From Orthonyx spaldingii (Eukaryota > Chordata > Aves > Passeriformes > Orthonychidae): a DNA stretch of 64,000 nucleotides. Of this stretch, positions 50,483 to 63,281 are shown piece by piece. The position numbers and the translations under genes were made by a program. The stretch's first letter is position 1. Each line of letters starts with the position of its first letter. Below the pieces are notes generated by a model. The model was not told the origin of the DNA and ran no database searches. It saw nothing but the letters and a program-made list of their open reading frames with translations. The DNA lies in the NCBI GenBank assembly GCA_013397795.1, contig VZTJ01000638.1, positions 224,595 to 288,594 on the forward strand, read 5' to 3'.

Positions 50483-51901
50483 TGGCATTATGACTTGAAT
50501 AAATGAATAATTACTGAAGCAGGTTTCCAAGGGCAGAAGCGTAAGCTTTGCAGCTCCTCCTGAGCCCCTCCGAGGCAGTGCAGAAGCCAGGGCAGGGAGC
50601 AGCTGGGTGAGTGGTGTACTCGAGTTGTCCTCCCCCCTCTCCTGCTGCCAGCACATCACTGGGGTGGTGGTGGGCAGGAAATTTCAGGCTGGCAATCGCA
50701 ATGAGATTAACTTAGTCCTGCTGTCTCGTTTGCCCTATATCACAGGCAACCAGGATATACTGTACCTTGAAAACTTGCTTGGCAAAGAGTGACGGTAGCT
50801 GCACTGGGGCAGATCTCAGCAGAGGGGAGCCCCATAAATTACTTACTGGTGACCTTTGATTCGACTATGGATATGTAGCAAGCAAATATTTAAACCCGTG
50901 CCATTAAGAAGGGAAGCACAGCTTTACTGTGGGGAACTCAGGCAAGGCATGCTGCTATGATAGTCCCGGGCTGTGCCCAGGAAGGGACAAGCAGCCTTCT
51001 TCCCCTCCGCTTCCACTCTAGCAGAGCAGCCACCCTGCCCATCATGCCCACACCAGGGAAGGGACAGATGCTCAGACCCCAACAAGTCAGGTGGGTGGCT
51101 GCTGTACCAAGGAAGGCAGGAGTTTTAAAGCTGTTTCAAGCCCAGAGACAAAATAAGTGTGGCCATTCCCCCTGCCCACATTGCCTGTGACCCCATACAA
51201 GCAGAGGCTGTGTGGAGGCCACCTCTGGATCTGGCTGCCTGCTGTGACCAGAGCCCCAGGGAGCTGGATCCAACTGCTGGTCTTCCACTGTGGCTGGCAC
51301 CCACATACTGAGGAGTCTTCAAGAAATCCATTGGTGTTGGTCAGGTGCAGTAATAGGCCAAGAGGGTATTTATCCTTCAGAGTGGTGCTGAATTAGCTTT
51401 TTTGGCCAGTTTATACTTAGGTATTTGCACTTAACAGTATTCTTTCTGTTGAATTTTTATAGTTCTGTCTTTTCTTTTTTAAACATGAAAATAATCAGTC
51501 TCAAAATAAATTTTTTTTTTAAAGTACCCTGGCAAGTGATCTATAAAAGGAGAAAATCCTTGCCAAGGGAATGCCACAGCAGTGAGCCCAAGCCACAGAA
51601 AGCCTGGTTGAAGGCTTCACTTTGCCGCAGCTTTTCAGAGGTTAACCAGGGTCTCTAAGCAAACAGCTTAAAGAAGGAGCCCGGCTTAGAGCCTGGGTGT
51701 CTTGGGCTGTCCCAGAGACTACCAGCCTAATGCCCTTCCAGTGGCCCCTCCCTCCCAAAGGAGATGCTGGGCAAACAGGGCCAGCCCTCGCCCTCTCCTC
51801 AGCAGCAGGGAGCCTTCTGCGGGGACGGAGCGGACCCGCGCTGGGGCTCAGGGGCATCGCAGGAGAAGGTGTTTCACTGCAGACGGGCGCAGAGCCACGT
51901 G
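50483..51901. other. Upstream region of the sPLA2 gene
   Basis: No separate gene was recognised. The last 250 bp becomes GC-rich toward the sPLA2 TATA box and is open in several frames on both strands, which I read as composition rather than coding. Confidence 0.5.
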
Positions 51902-51909
51902 TATATAAA
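51902..51909 (+). promoter_or_regulatory. TATA box of the PLA2G10-like gene
   Basis: TATATAAA lies 122 bp before the signal-peptide start codon, within GC-richer sequence. A start of transcription is expected near 51932, giving a 5' UTR of about 100 bp without an upstream in-frame ATG. Confidence 0.75.
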
Positions 51910-52030
51910 GCCCTGGAGCAGCAGCCCGGGAGATTGTTTAGCACAACCACACCTCGGCTCGCTTGGCAGCACGGCGAGGCGCTGCCGGCAGCTGAACCCC
52001 GAAGGACGCGAGTGTGGGAGCGCTCTGCCC

Positions 52031-55000
52031 ATGGGTTCCCGCCTGCTGCTGACACTGATGCTGCTCCAGGCAGGTGAGTACCACCTCTCGCTCCCTCTGC
52101 CCTGCCTTCCCCGCTCCAGGAACAGCCTCTCCCCTGCCATCAGCTTTGCGTGCTTCATGGCAGGACCTCCGTGTGATTTGGCCAAGTGAGGGAAAAAAGT
52201 GTCACTAGACAATCCAAACTTTACAGTGAGGGACTGTGTAAGTGAGCTGCCTGCCTGCCTCACTTCCCAGCCGCAGCTATAGTTTGCATAAACTGTATAA
52301 ACACAGCTCTTTTTCTTTTTTAATAGTTTCCTGCTGCAGAGTTGCCAGTGTCTGTGTTTCATAGAAATACCTTCTTTTTATACCAGCGGCCATGGAGTGA
52401 GCAGTTTTCAATGCATCTGAATTTAAAACAATTTTTAAAAATTCTCTTTATAAAAACCATAAATGACTGCTAATGTAAAGCCCCTACACACAGAGGCAAC
52501 AAAACACTAAACTGGCATGTCTGAAGTTATACCTGCATTAGAGTTTTAAAAGAAAAAAACAACTCCCCGCCTTCATTTACAGCAAAGGCTGCCAGTTTAA
52601 GCAGGAAATAGTGCTAAGTTGACAGATTCACCTCTGCTCACCTCTCTGCAGGTATGTTCTTCTCTAAGGTGCTCCATTAGTAGTTTAACTAATGATTGTA
52701 CATGCTGCTAACGGGACATTTGGCTAGATGAAGGCTGCTGTGGAGACTCAGACTTTTTCAAGGCTTTCCCGCTGTGTTGGCTTGGCTGCCTAGAAAAGAG
52801 AAAGCAATTTCAGTTCTTGGTCAAGTTATCAGCTGTGCACCTGAATATTAAAAATGTGCTTGCTGGGACTGACCTCTCAGCTGCAGCAACGCACTGCTGG
52901 CTCAAAACCCAGACAGCGTTCAAAGAACAGGAACATCAGAGGCTGCCTGGATGCCTCTTGCAGAACACGCAGCCCCAAGCACACTAATTGAGTCTTTTGG
53001 ACTCAATTTCCTTTGGGGCTTTCTCTCCACTTTCATGAGCAGCTCTGCACTGTAATTACAGTTCCTTGATCCTCAGAGATATCCCCAAAAGAAGAATGGC
53101 CTTTCTTCTTGTGGGTGAGGTACAGTTACCTTACACCAGACTCAGCCATTTTCAGCCAGTGGCCAACAGACCAAGCCCAGCAGTCCTGGCTTAAGAGGCC
53201 AGTGAAAGCTAAAAAAAAAAAAAAAATCAAGCTTCTTGTCAGAAGGCTGGAGTGCCTACAAAGAAGTTTTTGTCTCCATAGAAACATTTTCAGGGCCTAC
53301 AAACTGCAGCAGGTTGGAAAAGCATGATTTATACCCCCAAATCCAAAGCAGCTCACTACTTGTTATTTCCCTTGAGAGCTGAGCCCCCTTCTAACTCTGG
53401 AGCCTTGCTGTTTAGACAAGGAAAATAAGTGGTCTCTTTAGTTCTCAATAAAACCCATCAAATGTGTTTTTAGCATGAAACCTGAACACTCAAGTAGTGT
53501 TTAGGTGAGCAGCCGCTTACTTTTTCAGGAATGTGCATTTAATCCCCGAGGAATGCCCCAGGAAGCAGACGGAGGCTGTGCCGGGACAGCCTGAGGTGTT
53601 GATCCCTGGGGTGAAAATGGTGGCACCCGTTCCTGCCGAGGGGTCAAGCTGGGAGAGGGAGCAAAGCCCTGCCTTGCCCTTCATGGGGAGAGACCATCCT
53701 TGTCTTCACTGGCATTTGGATTGGGCTTGGAGGGCAAACTAGCCCAGTAGATGTGGGAAGAGGCCCAAGCAAGGGGATTAGAGGCTAGGTTTTAAAAGGA
53801 AAGCAGCTGTTTTAATAATAGTATTGAGTCCTTGGGTGGTTTAGGGGATTAATTAGCCCGTGTTTGCACAACACTTTGAAGAGGTCAAGCGTGCTGCAAT
53901 AGCCAGGGGCAGGTGGCAAAGCAACCTCAGTGGCGAGTTCCCAGCTCTGAGGTGTCACCTCCCTCTCCATCCAAGCATGGTGGAAAGTCCCCCTGTTTGG
54001 TTTTGGAGTGGCTGTGCATGGGTGGGATGAGCAGATGGGTTAGGTTGTCCAGCTGAGGATTTTGATCCTACCAATACAGCAGTGCAAAGTGCATTTGGTC
54101 CTTCACAGTCTATCCAGGCATGAAAGGCTCCTATTTGTCACTGTGGCATGATAAGCAGCAATGTTTGCAACTGAGCATCACAGTGGATTGAGTATTAGGG
54201 GCAGGGTACTCTTGGTTATCATAAGAGTTACTGCAAGATTGAGTCTGCGGTTTCTAAAAAAGTTGCTAATTAACATGCCAAATCATGAGACTGTTTGAAA
54301 GACTTGTAACTCAAAAATCTCCAGACTGGTTTGGGTGGCCATCCATACACTCCAGCTGACACAGAGCTCCTGTCTTCTTTTTTCCCCAAATTAATGCAGC
54401 CCACCTGTTACAACTTAGGTAGAACATAATAATGGAAGCAGATGCAGGTGCTGCTAGCACTTCCAGAGTCTCAAGAGAAGGAGGATAAACATATATCTTG
54501 GCTAATGGAGGCACTTTGTCCTTGACAAAGTATGTACTCTACAGGCTCAGGGACTTGTAGCTGTCCCTCTGTGCAGGTTAATAGCACTGACAGTACTTTT
54601 GGCCACCTGGAGAATGGGTTAAAAGATCCTGAATAGTAGGTGAAACTTGGATAATGTAAGACATCCTGAGGAACATAGAAACCTCATTTCTTTCCACAGA
54701 GCCCAGGTTAGGTCTGGTTGCCTGGCTGTACCTGCCTGCTTCATATCCCGGTTGGGACCATAGTATAGCTGGAAAACTTTCCCAAGTTTGGGAGCTCTGG
54801 GGTGCAGTGAAGCCCAGCTGGCCCTGCCTGGTGCTGACGCAGACCCTGCAAAGCTTAACAGCTCTGTGATGTTCAGGACCAGGCACACTGCTCCCAGGTG
54901 CCATGCAGCTGCAATCACACACTAGTGCACCAGAACTAGGAAGTCCTGCTTGAACTGAGCTCCCTTGGAAGAAATAGACTGCTTGGGTATTTCTGCATCC

Positions 55001-58000
55001 ACATTTGGATTACCCCAGGCTTCAGGCAAAGCTCCCTGCAGAGCACCCTTTGCCAGCTGAGTGTCATGACCAGTTAGATTGCAGGGCTGCAGCCAGTCAA
55101 AATCAAAACCATGTCCCTTTAAGGACTGTAGGAAAATCAGTAGCAGGCATGTTTAATCCTTGTGTGTAACCATGTCCTGTCTTTGCAGTTTGGAGAGGTG
55201 CTCTGGGAAAATCCCATACACTGCACACTCGAGGAATCATTGAATTGGCTGGAGCTATATCGTGTGGCACGGGACGGTCTCCCTTGGCATATATTGGCTA
55301 TGGGTGCTACTGCGGACTGGGAGGACGAGGTTGGCCTAGAGATAAAACTGACTGGTAAGAAAAACCCCAACTATGTGTCCAGAAGCAATGCAGATCTCCC
55401 TACCCTTCTCTGTTTGTACTGCTGTGACACCACTGACTCATTTGCTGCCTTGTGGACAGGGAACTTGGTATATGTGACCATACTGGGGATTTGTGAGTGA
55501 TGACCCATGTATCACTTGGGATTTGAATGAGGGCTTAACCTCCTTCTGGGTAACACCAAAGCTCTTAGGACCTTGTACTATGTGGGGTAGAGGGGAAAGG
55601 AGAAACCAGGACGTAATTTCTTGAAATAGGTGAATGTTTTTTTCATAGAGATCAAACCCTGCCTGACAAAAGGAGTGTAATCCAAGGTATTTGGAAGGTT
55701 ATTTCACCCAGGTCCTTAAAATGTAAGCGATGGGAATATCACTGTTTATCGTCTTGAAGAAATCCTTATCGTTATAAGGAGTAATCAAGGCTGTTGCTTT
55801 CATTGTCTGTTAGTTCACACTGAATCAAGGTAGAAGAAGAGGGGAGAGCATGGTGTTATTTTCCCTTGTCTTTGTTAGCGGGGCAGATGCTGGGCTTGTT
55901 ATTCCCAAGGAGTGTTGGAGGTTGCAAAGGCTTCTTTCCTGTACTGTGCAATGAGCATACGAGTAAAGCTGAGCACAGTGGACTCTTGTGTGCTCTGAGC
56001 CTGTTATTTGCAATCTTGCCAGGTTTGAAATATCAAAGTCAAAGCACACAAGTCTATCTACAGTCAACAAGCCAGGTGCTATTAGTAAGCAAGGCCTGCT
56101 TTTAGCAGGGGTGAAGGCAGTCTGCAGCTCACAGGGAAGGAAACTGGGCTTTCCAGAATACCTTGCTGCTGGAGACATTGCACATTGCTACAAAACCAAA
56201 TTTTGCTGAATTAGCATGACAGAAAAGGAGGGGGGGAAAGGAAGAAAATATGTCAAAGTTAAAGACCTCTGTGGGCATGAAAGAGAAGTTTTCTGTCCCT
56301 TAAAACTAATGGAGCTATCTTCATTAATGCAGCGAGATGTTTCACTCCTAAAGCCCTCTATGTCCCTTTATTTCTCCGTGAAATATTTAATCTATGAAAC
56401 AGTCAATGTGGGGCTAACAAACGATGAGTAACTGCAGTAATATCTCTTGACCTGCTTATCACCATCTACAGCAGTGTATGTAAGGTGTTTAATTATTTTT
56501 GTTACTCTTTAACTAATCTCATAATAAAGCCTTTAAAGTAAACCACGACTTCACTAATTTGGAGTATTACTTTTATTGAAGAGCTGAGCAGAGTGACCTA
56601 AAAGCTGTTTTCCACAGAGGCTGAGTGACGTCCAAATTTAGGTGACCCTGGAAGATGGGAGTAGTCAGCACTCCTAAAAAAGAGAGTAAAATAAGGCCAC
56701 GTGTTCATTAGCCAGTGTTTCTACTGTTGTTTAAATTCCACAGAGTATTTTAAGATTTTATCCTAAAGGCAGCAAATGAGACTTTGCCAGTGGAAATGCC
56801 TCAAAATATCAGATCGTTTGCAAAAGGGAAGCTTGGTGCTCTAAGTACATTCATTATTATTCCTTAGCTGCAATGCTTGGCTGCTGTAGAGAAACTTGAA
56901 AGTTTTTATTTAGGTTCTTAGCTAGGAAGAATCAGCAAGGCCACACTAGATTTAGCCCTAAAAATGTCAATTTTCTGTTTGCTAGAGAAATATTGATATC
57001 TATTACTAAGAACTACTGCAATGATTAGTGTGGTTGAGTACCCCACACCTGTCAAAGTGACCATATTATTTTCCATATTTGTCTCTCTAAAAAAGAAAGA
57101 GTGACAAAACTACTGGCTGTGAGTGACACACACGGTTTGAAATTACTCACCCCTTTGTCACTTCTAGGTTTGTTACTGAGACCCTTACAAAAGGAGTAAT
57201 TTTCGTGTGTGTAATTCAGTCAATGTGTCTAGACAGGGCTAGAGTGCTTCTAAGCACCTCTCTTTTATGTGCAAAAGAAAAAGAAGCCATCGAGTGGGTA
57301 ATCCTTTTATAAGGTTTATTCCACATACTGACTTTGATATGGTGTTGTCAGTAATTATCTTTTCCCTTTTGTTCCACTCTCACAGTTCCATCACTTCAAG
57401 ACATAATGACATTTCTTCCACATAGAGTCAATAGCTTTGTTTCTCCTTCTCCTTTCTGTTCCCTTATTTTGCCAAGTAGGACCTGAGGGTGCTCAGCATT
57501 TCCCTGAAAACACCATGAAAGGCAGGGTGCATACATGACTCATCTAAGTCATTGAACCACTAAAGAAAAGATCTCTAAGATCATTGCATCCAACTGTTAA
57601 ATCCCGGCAACGCATAGGGAAGAGTAAGATTTCCCCTCTGTCGCAAAGTTAAAACAAAAGGAAAAGACACACAGCAATGAGGGTGCTGTTGATTGACAAA
57701 CACAACGTGACAAATTCTTACCTCACTGGCATTTGCTCAACAGCAGGGGTCTGGCCAGCTGATCCCTGCGGAGCAGCCGGAGCTGTCTGTAGCCATTAGG
57801 GCTGTCTCATGGCCCAGCCGTGATGAGCAGGTTGTTTACTACCCAGGTGACACAGTTGTGTTTGTTTGCCATAGCTGATGACCAGTGCCCTGCCATGGTG
57901 TTGGCTGGCTCTGTTTGTGTTGGTGTAACCGAGTGTTAGCATGTTATTAAAAGCTTAGCACCGCTCTGACCCAGGTGCAGCAAAGGGCATCTCCAGGCAG

Positions 58001-61000
58001 AAGGACACCATCTGAAGGTGGCAAAGGACAACAACAGGATTCCTCAGTCGTCATTCCCTGGCAGAAACATTTCAGATGTTTGTAAAATAGGAGCCAAAAG
58101 TCTCCTCGCTTTGTGTTGGTGTAAGCTACCTCTCACCTTCTTGCAGCTCTGGGGATCACCACGTAGAACTGCTGTAAGGGGAAGCAGAACTGTGTCCCAA
58201 ATCCTGTGGTCCTGCAGAGTTTATGCAACTCCCCCTGGTTTTGTCAAACCAGATAAGGAGCAGCGAGTTCTCACAGCTAGCTAGCACACCATTTGCTTGT
58301 GCAAATTCAGTGCTCCTTTGCTTGTTCTTGCCTGATTCACAGGACATCTTTTGCCCCCTAGAGTATCTGGCCTCACTTCTATCTCTCTTTCTGTTTGTTC
58401 CCTCTGGCTCTCCATAAAGAGCAATTTCACGTTGTTCTTCCTCCCCACACTGCCCCATCACTGACACGAGCTTTATCAATTTGGCTCCTGACTCACTCCC
58501 CAGACCTCCCAAACCCTTTGGTTTCTATAGCTGGCGCTCCCCTCAGCTCAGCATGATTTGTGGCTCTCCACCACAGCCTCCTGTGCTCAGTGTCCCATAT
58601 ATGAGCCACCAGTGATGAGCCTGCTCTGGTACCTATCATTCCCCTGGGGATGGATTACGCTTTGCTGGAGCTTCAGGTGTTACATGTAAAATCAGCCTGT
58701 CTCAGTTTTTCCCACTGAGTAGAGTGGTTTCTCTCTAGAATCACAGTGATCTTGCAGGGATGCCTTCTGGAAATATGGGAGGTCACTGCTCTCTGGCTCC
58801 AGCCTCCAACCGTGCATCCTTGCTGAAACAACCTTTGTTGTTCACCAGAGAACCCCTCTAAGTACTTAATCTTTTCTCAGTGGAATTTGAGTCCTTAAAA
58901 CTACCAGAATAAAATTCAAGTGAGGTCAAGTTTTCTATAAATTCAGAAGTAATTGACAGTAAGACTTATCTCACTGACTACTCCATAGGACAGATGTCAT
59001 CAGCTGAACTACTCACTCTCTGTGGACAGTGAAACACAATTGCACTTTTGAATGCGATGCTTTTCACCCTATGTTGGATCTCTGCAGCATGAAAATATGA
59101 ACTGTGGTGCAGATGTGCATAGAGGGCAGATAGGTGAATGCCTTAGATGTTTTCAAAGTTCTTAAGTTAACTGATATTAATATCACTATTGAGACTGATT
59201 AATTTGTAGCCAGTCCTCAAACCTGTACGGGCTAAGGAGCACATAGTAGGTCCAGGTGAACTGAAGAGATGAAGCTTCTTGGTGATACTGAGGAAGGCAA
59301 GAAACATCCCAATTCCAAATTTTGGGATGGGTCTAAGTCTAAGCCTTTGAGCCACAATAGCACAACTTATAGGAACGCTTCAGCTCCCTTTCAGCCAGAT
59401 TACCATGTCTCGACCACACATGCTTTCATGAGGGCAAAAGCTCAGAGGAAGAAGTACAGTGGTCATGGGAGCAAATACAATCTTAATGAGCTCCTGAGAC
59501 ATCTGAGCTTTCCCAGAGATGCCAGGATACTTGGTTCATCAACAGATGATTTACTGACACGCTGAGATGAACACTGCCGTCATGAGCTGTGAGTGAAGCA
59601 CCCCTGGAGTTTGTGGCAACACGCTGGATGCAGGAGGACACCCAAACTCTTATCTTTTTATGTCTCCCAGGTGCTGCCACAGGCACGACTGCTGCTACGA
59701 CACGGCAGAGAAGGAAGGCTGCAACCCCAAGGTGCAGCGCTACCAGTGGGCGTGCGAGCACAACACCGTGCGGTGTGGTAAGGAAAGCTTGGCTTGGGTT
59801 TTCCTTCCTCCTCTGCAGGCACCAGGCTGGCCAAAGAGCTTTGGGGGCCCCAGAGGCAGATTTGTGTTTGCCAAACTGGTTTCAAAGCTGTGTTAGGCAA
59901 TGTCCATTCTCTTCCAAGCTCTCTGCCCATTCCTTGCCAGGAGTCCCCAGCTGGAGCAGGAAGGAAAGCTGGAGGTCCAGAACAACTCATTCCAGGTAAC
60001 CTGAGATCTCCCCAGGCTGAAGAGCAGGAGTGGGGGCCACGGAGCCCACAAGCTATCTTAGTTTGGCAGGGATGCAGATACTTCTCTGGAGACTTTCTCC
60101 TCACTGGCATTAAGCATGCCTGCTCCTCACTGGCCTCTTCCACAGCTGCGGGTCTTCAGGGGTGTTCTTCCCATTGCAATTCTGGCTGTCCCTCCAGCAA
60201 GACTGTCTCCTTTTTACTACGCTTAAACACTGCTAGAGAAGAGCCAGGCTATTTAGCATGGCTGCAAAACAGGTTAAATAGGTTTCCAGCCTGCACCTCT
60301 GACCCATATGGGGCTCCAGCCTGAAGTCCTGGGGTTCCAGAGGGGATTTTGAACCATGCAGAACTGAATGCTCTTGAGTGCTGCAGGCAGACAGCAAGTG
60401 TGGGCTGTGCTCAGCTCTACAGCTGGTACCCAGTCAAGAAGGTTTGGATTGCACAGTCACAGCCCGTCAGTGTCTCGCAGAGTTTGTTTTGACACACACC
60501 AGATGACTTGAGTCTTAGAATTTGTCACTTGTATTTCTAAGACTCCACAAAGCTCCTGGTGGTAAAATCCATTGTAAAACATTTTGAAAGTTTGAAAAGA
60601 ATTTGTGAGAGTAAAACTTATCCCCATAATCATCAAAGCTACTTTCTTGAACATTAAAAGACTATTTCTACCTTATCAGAAGGCCATATTCTACTGGTGC
60701 AATCCTCAGCCTCACCAGTAGCTGAAGATCTGCCAGCAGATAGGGGATAAGACACAGCACACCTGCCGTCACTCTTTTCCAAAAGTTCCACAATAACCTA
60801 TTAAATACAATGTGCTGGCAAAGGAATGTGTCACTTTAACGTACACCTGCTCTCCCTCCCACCCACCCATATTTCCATAGCTGACTGATGTTTTCTGCTA
60901 GCCATTTTATAGGAAAAAGGTCCTGTTTCTCTTTGCTGTGAAGGAACAATCCAAGTTGCAGATATGACATCTATCACTGAGTCCATGGGGCATATGCCAT

Positions 61001-63008
61001 AGGAGTGCAGTGGGCTGCAGTTGCTCTGACTTGGCCAACAAGCATGAGTTAAAAAAATCCATTAATTCCTTAGCTGATGTCCAGGCAAGACCTGATGCAT
61101 CCATCAACTGTTCTCCACAAGCCCTCAGCAGGCTTCACTTCCCCTGACATCCCCGGTGAGAAGGAACAATAGAAATGTGTTCTGAAGGCAAATTTCCTAC
61201 CCCAGGCTACAGCACAGCAGGTCTTACTGGGATGTGAAGGTGTAATGTCTGATCCCATTCAAACAAAAGGGATGAAGAATTAAATTTCCAGGCATGCTTG
61301 CTGGGCTCAGGGTAAGAATGTCCAGAAGTGTTAGAAGCAGAACTGTTTGCACTGTCATTTCAATGCAACAGGAATTAGATGCCTGCTGCCTGACACTGTA
61401 TCATAAACACAGATATTTTCATGTAAAATAAATAGAAACTCATTTTACTTGGGATTTCTCCTCTTTTTGCTACCATTAAGTAGTTTTGTTTGTGGAATGA
61501 GAAAAACTGGCAAAACCATATTCTTCAGTCCAGATATGCCACTGCCTGTAGGCAAATTTCATTCAATAGATATCTGGAATATAGAAAATGCTGTAAGTTA
61601 GGAAGTCTGGTCAAAAAAATCATTCTGCTCTAACAGAAATGTTGCAAAGCCAGACTTTTGTACTCACGTTAGAGGAACAGTGGCTGACACAGCACAGGAA
61701 GAGCTCAAGGAGCAGAGGGGTAAGGAGAATATCAGGCAAGACTGGTAGCTAAGAAAAAAATGGCCTTAAGCCCCCATTGATGGGACCCTTGAAACACTTT
61801 TACCAGTAAATACGTGATTATTCAAACCAGCTTAGGAAACATGGGCTTTTCTTATTTTTCAGATACAGGGTTGATCCATTAAAATCCAGTGAAATCTGAA
61901 AAAATTCCTATACTCACTGCAGTTGGTTTTGGAGTGAAGCCCACGTGCACTGGTGCATGAAGTTATACATTAAACTTTGCCTAGTGCAGGGTTTTGTGGC
62001 TGTTATGTAACCCATGCTAGCAGTTTCAAATAAACAAGGCACTGTGCATTGAAATAATATTAACCCAACAGCTGCATTTAAGACACCTATAGGTGGGATA
62101 AGGTTCATTAACCCAAACTCAGTCATTTGCAATGTAGCCTTTTAAGCTAGTGGCGTTGACATTCTTTATGGTCGTGTAGTCATATAGTTGCATTCTATAC
62201 AGTTCCATGTACAGCTTTGATCACTTTGTTAGCTGCTGGCTCATAAAAACCAGGTACCTGGCCCTGCTGAAGAGCTCCTTGGCTCCTCTGCTGTGATCAG
62301 AGAGGTGTAACAGCATCTGACAGAGCAAGAGTGAAAGATGCCTGGTGGGTGCTCTGATGCCCTCAGGTTTTTGAATAACCCTCTGGGAGGCTCCTCCTTT
62401 CAAAGCTGTGTTTTTTTCTTTTGAAATTAGTCTTGTTTTGCAGAGGGAGGAGTTAGAAGGGAAATTCACTGAGGAAAGGTGGAATATGTTTATCTCAGAC
62501 TAAGATAAAATAACTTTCTTTTTTAGCTTTGACTGCTGAATTAAACCCTCATTGTTCACACAGTTCTAGAAGCAGGGAGTGCTCTGTGTTGGGCAGATTT
62601 TTATAAGCATTGCCAATTTACATTTAGCTGCTACTTTCTGATGCTCCTGGTCACAGTTGAGGTCAGACCTGTTGAGAGAGAGAGGGCACGGAAGGGTCAG
62701 ATCCACTCACAACACAACATGTTAGTCCTGCTGCCACAGCCTCTGATCCCTAAGAGCTGCTTTTTTAGGGAATTAATCCTGCTAAAACTGTTTCTTGCCT
62801 TTGATACAGGATCTCTTATCCTTGGCTCACATTTTCTTTTGCAGATAACCTGACAGACCGGTGTGAAAAAATGGTGTGCTTGTGTGACCAAGAAGCAGCC
62901 AGGTGCTGGGGAGCAGCCCCATACAATCCACACTTCATCCTCTGGCCAGACTTTTTATGTGGACAGACTCATCCCACCTGCCATGTCAGACATGGGGGGC
63001 CAGAATAG
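52031..63008 (+). CDS. PLA2G10: Secreted phospholipase A2, group X-like, four exons
   Basis: Coding exons are 52031-52073, 55189-55354, 59671-59777 and 62845-63008. All have GT-AG junctions and join in phase to 159 residues. The enzyme hydrolyses the sn-2 acyl bond of phospholipids outside cells in a calcium-dependent way. Residues 1 to about 18 are a signal peptide. A short propeptide ends HTR before GIIELAG, matching group X, which is activated by cleavage just before GILELAG. The Ca-binding loop is YGCYCGLGG (52-60). The catalytic pair is His75-Asp76 in CCHRHDCCY, and Asp120 (CDQE) is the third conserved acid. There are 16 cysteines, the group X count of eight disulfides, including both the IB-type Cys (Cys40) and the II-type C-terminal Cys (Cys151). 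No pancreatic loop is present. All active-site residues are intact. The symbol is by family resemblance; a bird-specific paralogue is possible. Confidence 0.92.
52074..55188 (+). other. Intron 1 of the PLA2G10-like gene
   Basis: A 3.1-kb intron. No further exon or recognised repeat family was seen; there is a poly-A run near 53211. The open frames here show no family resemblance. Confidence 0.6.
55355..59670 (+). other. Intron 2 of the PLA2G10-like gene
   Basis: A 4.3-kb intron containing one antisense CR1 3'-end relic near 57.55 kb. No other gene was recognised. Confidence 0.6.
57548..57615 (-). mobile_element. Old CR1 3' end relic (antisense)
   Basis: AAAGATCTCTAAGATCATT followed by GCATCCAACTGTTAAATCCC is a diverged reverse-complement CR1 3' end (compare the usual AAAGATCTTTAAGATCATC and GAGTCCAACC blocks). 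It is short and more decayed than the other copies. Confidence 0.65.
59778..62844 (+). other. Intron 3 of the PLA2G10-like gene
   Basis: A 3.1-kb intron. The first 550 bp is open in several frames on both strands but continues past the splice donor without any PLA2 similarity, so it is taken as intronic. Confidence 0.6.
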
Positions 63009-63054
63009 TCTTTTTAGGACCTTTCTTCTAACAACTTGAACCTGAAGGCACTGG

Positions 63055-63060
63055 AATAAA
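63055..63060 (+). terminator. Poly(A) signal of the PLA2G10-like gene
   Basis: AATAAA lies 47 bp after the stop codon, giving a very short 3' UTR of about 70 bp. Confidence 0.8.
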
Positions 63061-63281
63061 ATTTTTCCTCGTTTTCCAGATCTAACAATGGTGTGAGAGA
63101 ATTTCTATCAGGCCAGAGTTTTTGGGGAGGAGAGACAGACCAGGAAGGCACAGTGGTCTGGGAGGGAGAGAGTTACCCTCTGTGAGACAGCACTTGGAAT
63201 GTATCAAGCTCTGCCTTTGGGTGGACAACAAGCAAGTCAGGAGCTCATGGGTTAGGTAGAAGGGCAGACTAATAAGGCTGA
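63061..63281. other. Spacer between the sPLA2 gene and a CR1 copy
   Basis: About 220 bp with no gene, repeat or regulatory element that I recognise. Confidence 0.5.

Noticed and set aside
55162..55500. A 112-residue frame across the second sPLA2 exon
   Set aside because: It is in the wrong phase. The correct phase, fixed by the signal-peptide exon and by the Ca-loop and Cys pattern, gives the PLA2 sequence and ends at the donor at 55355.
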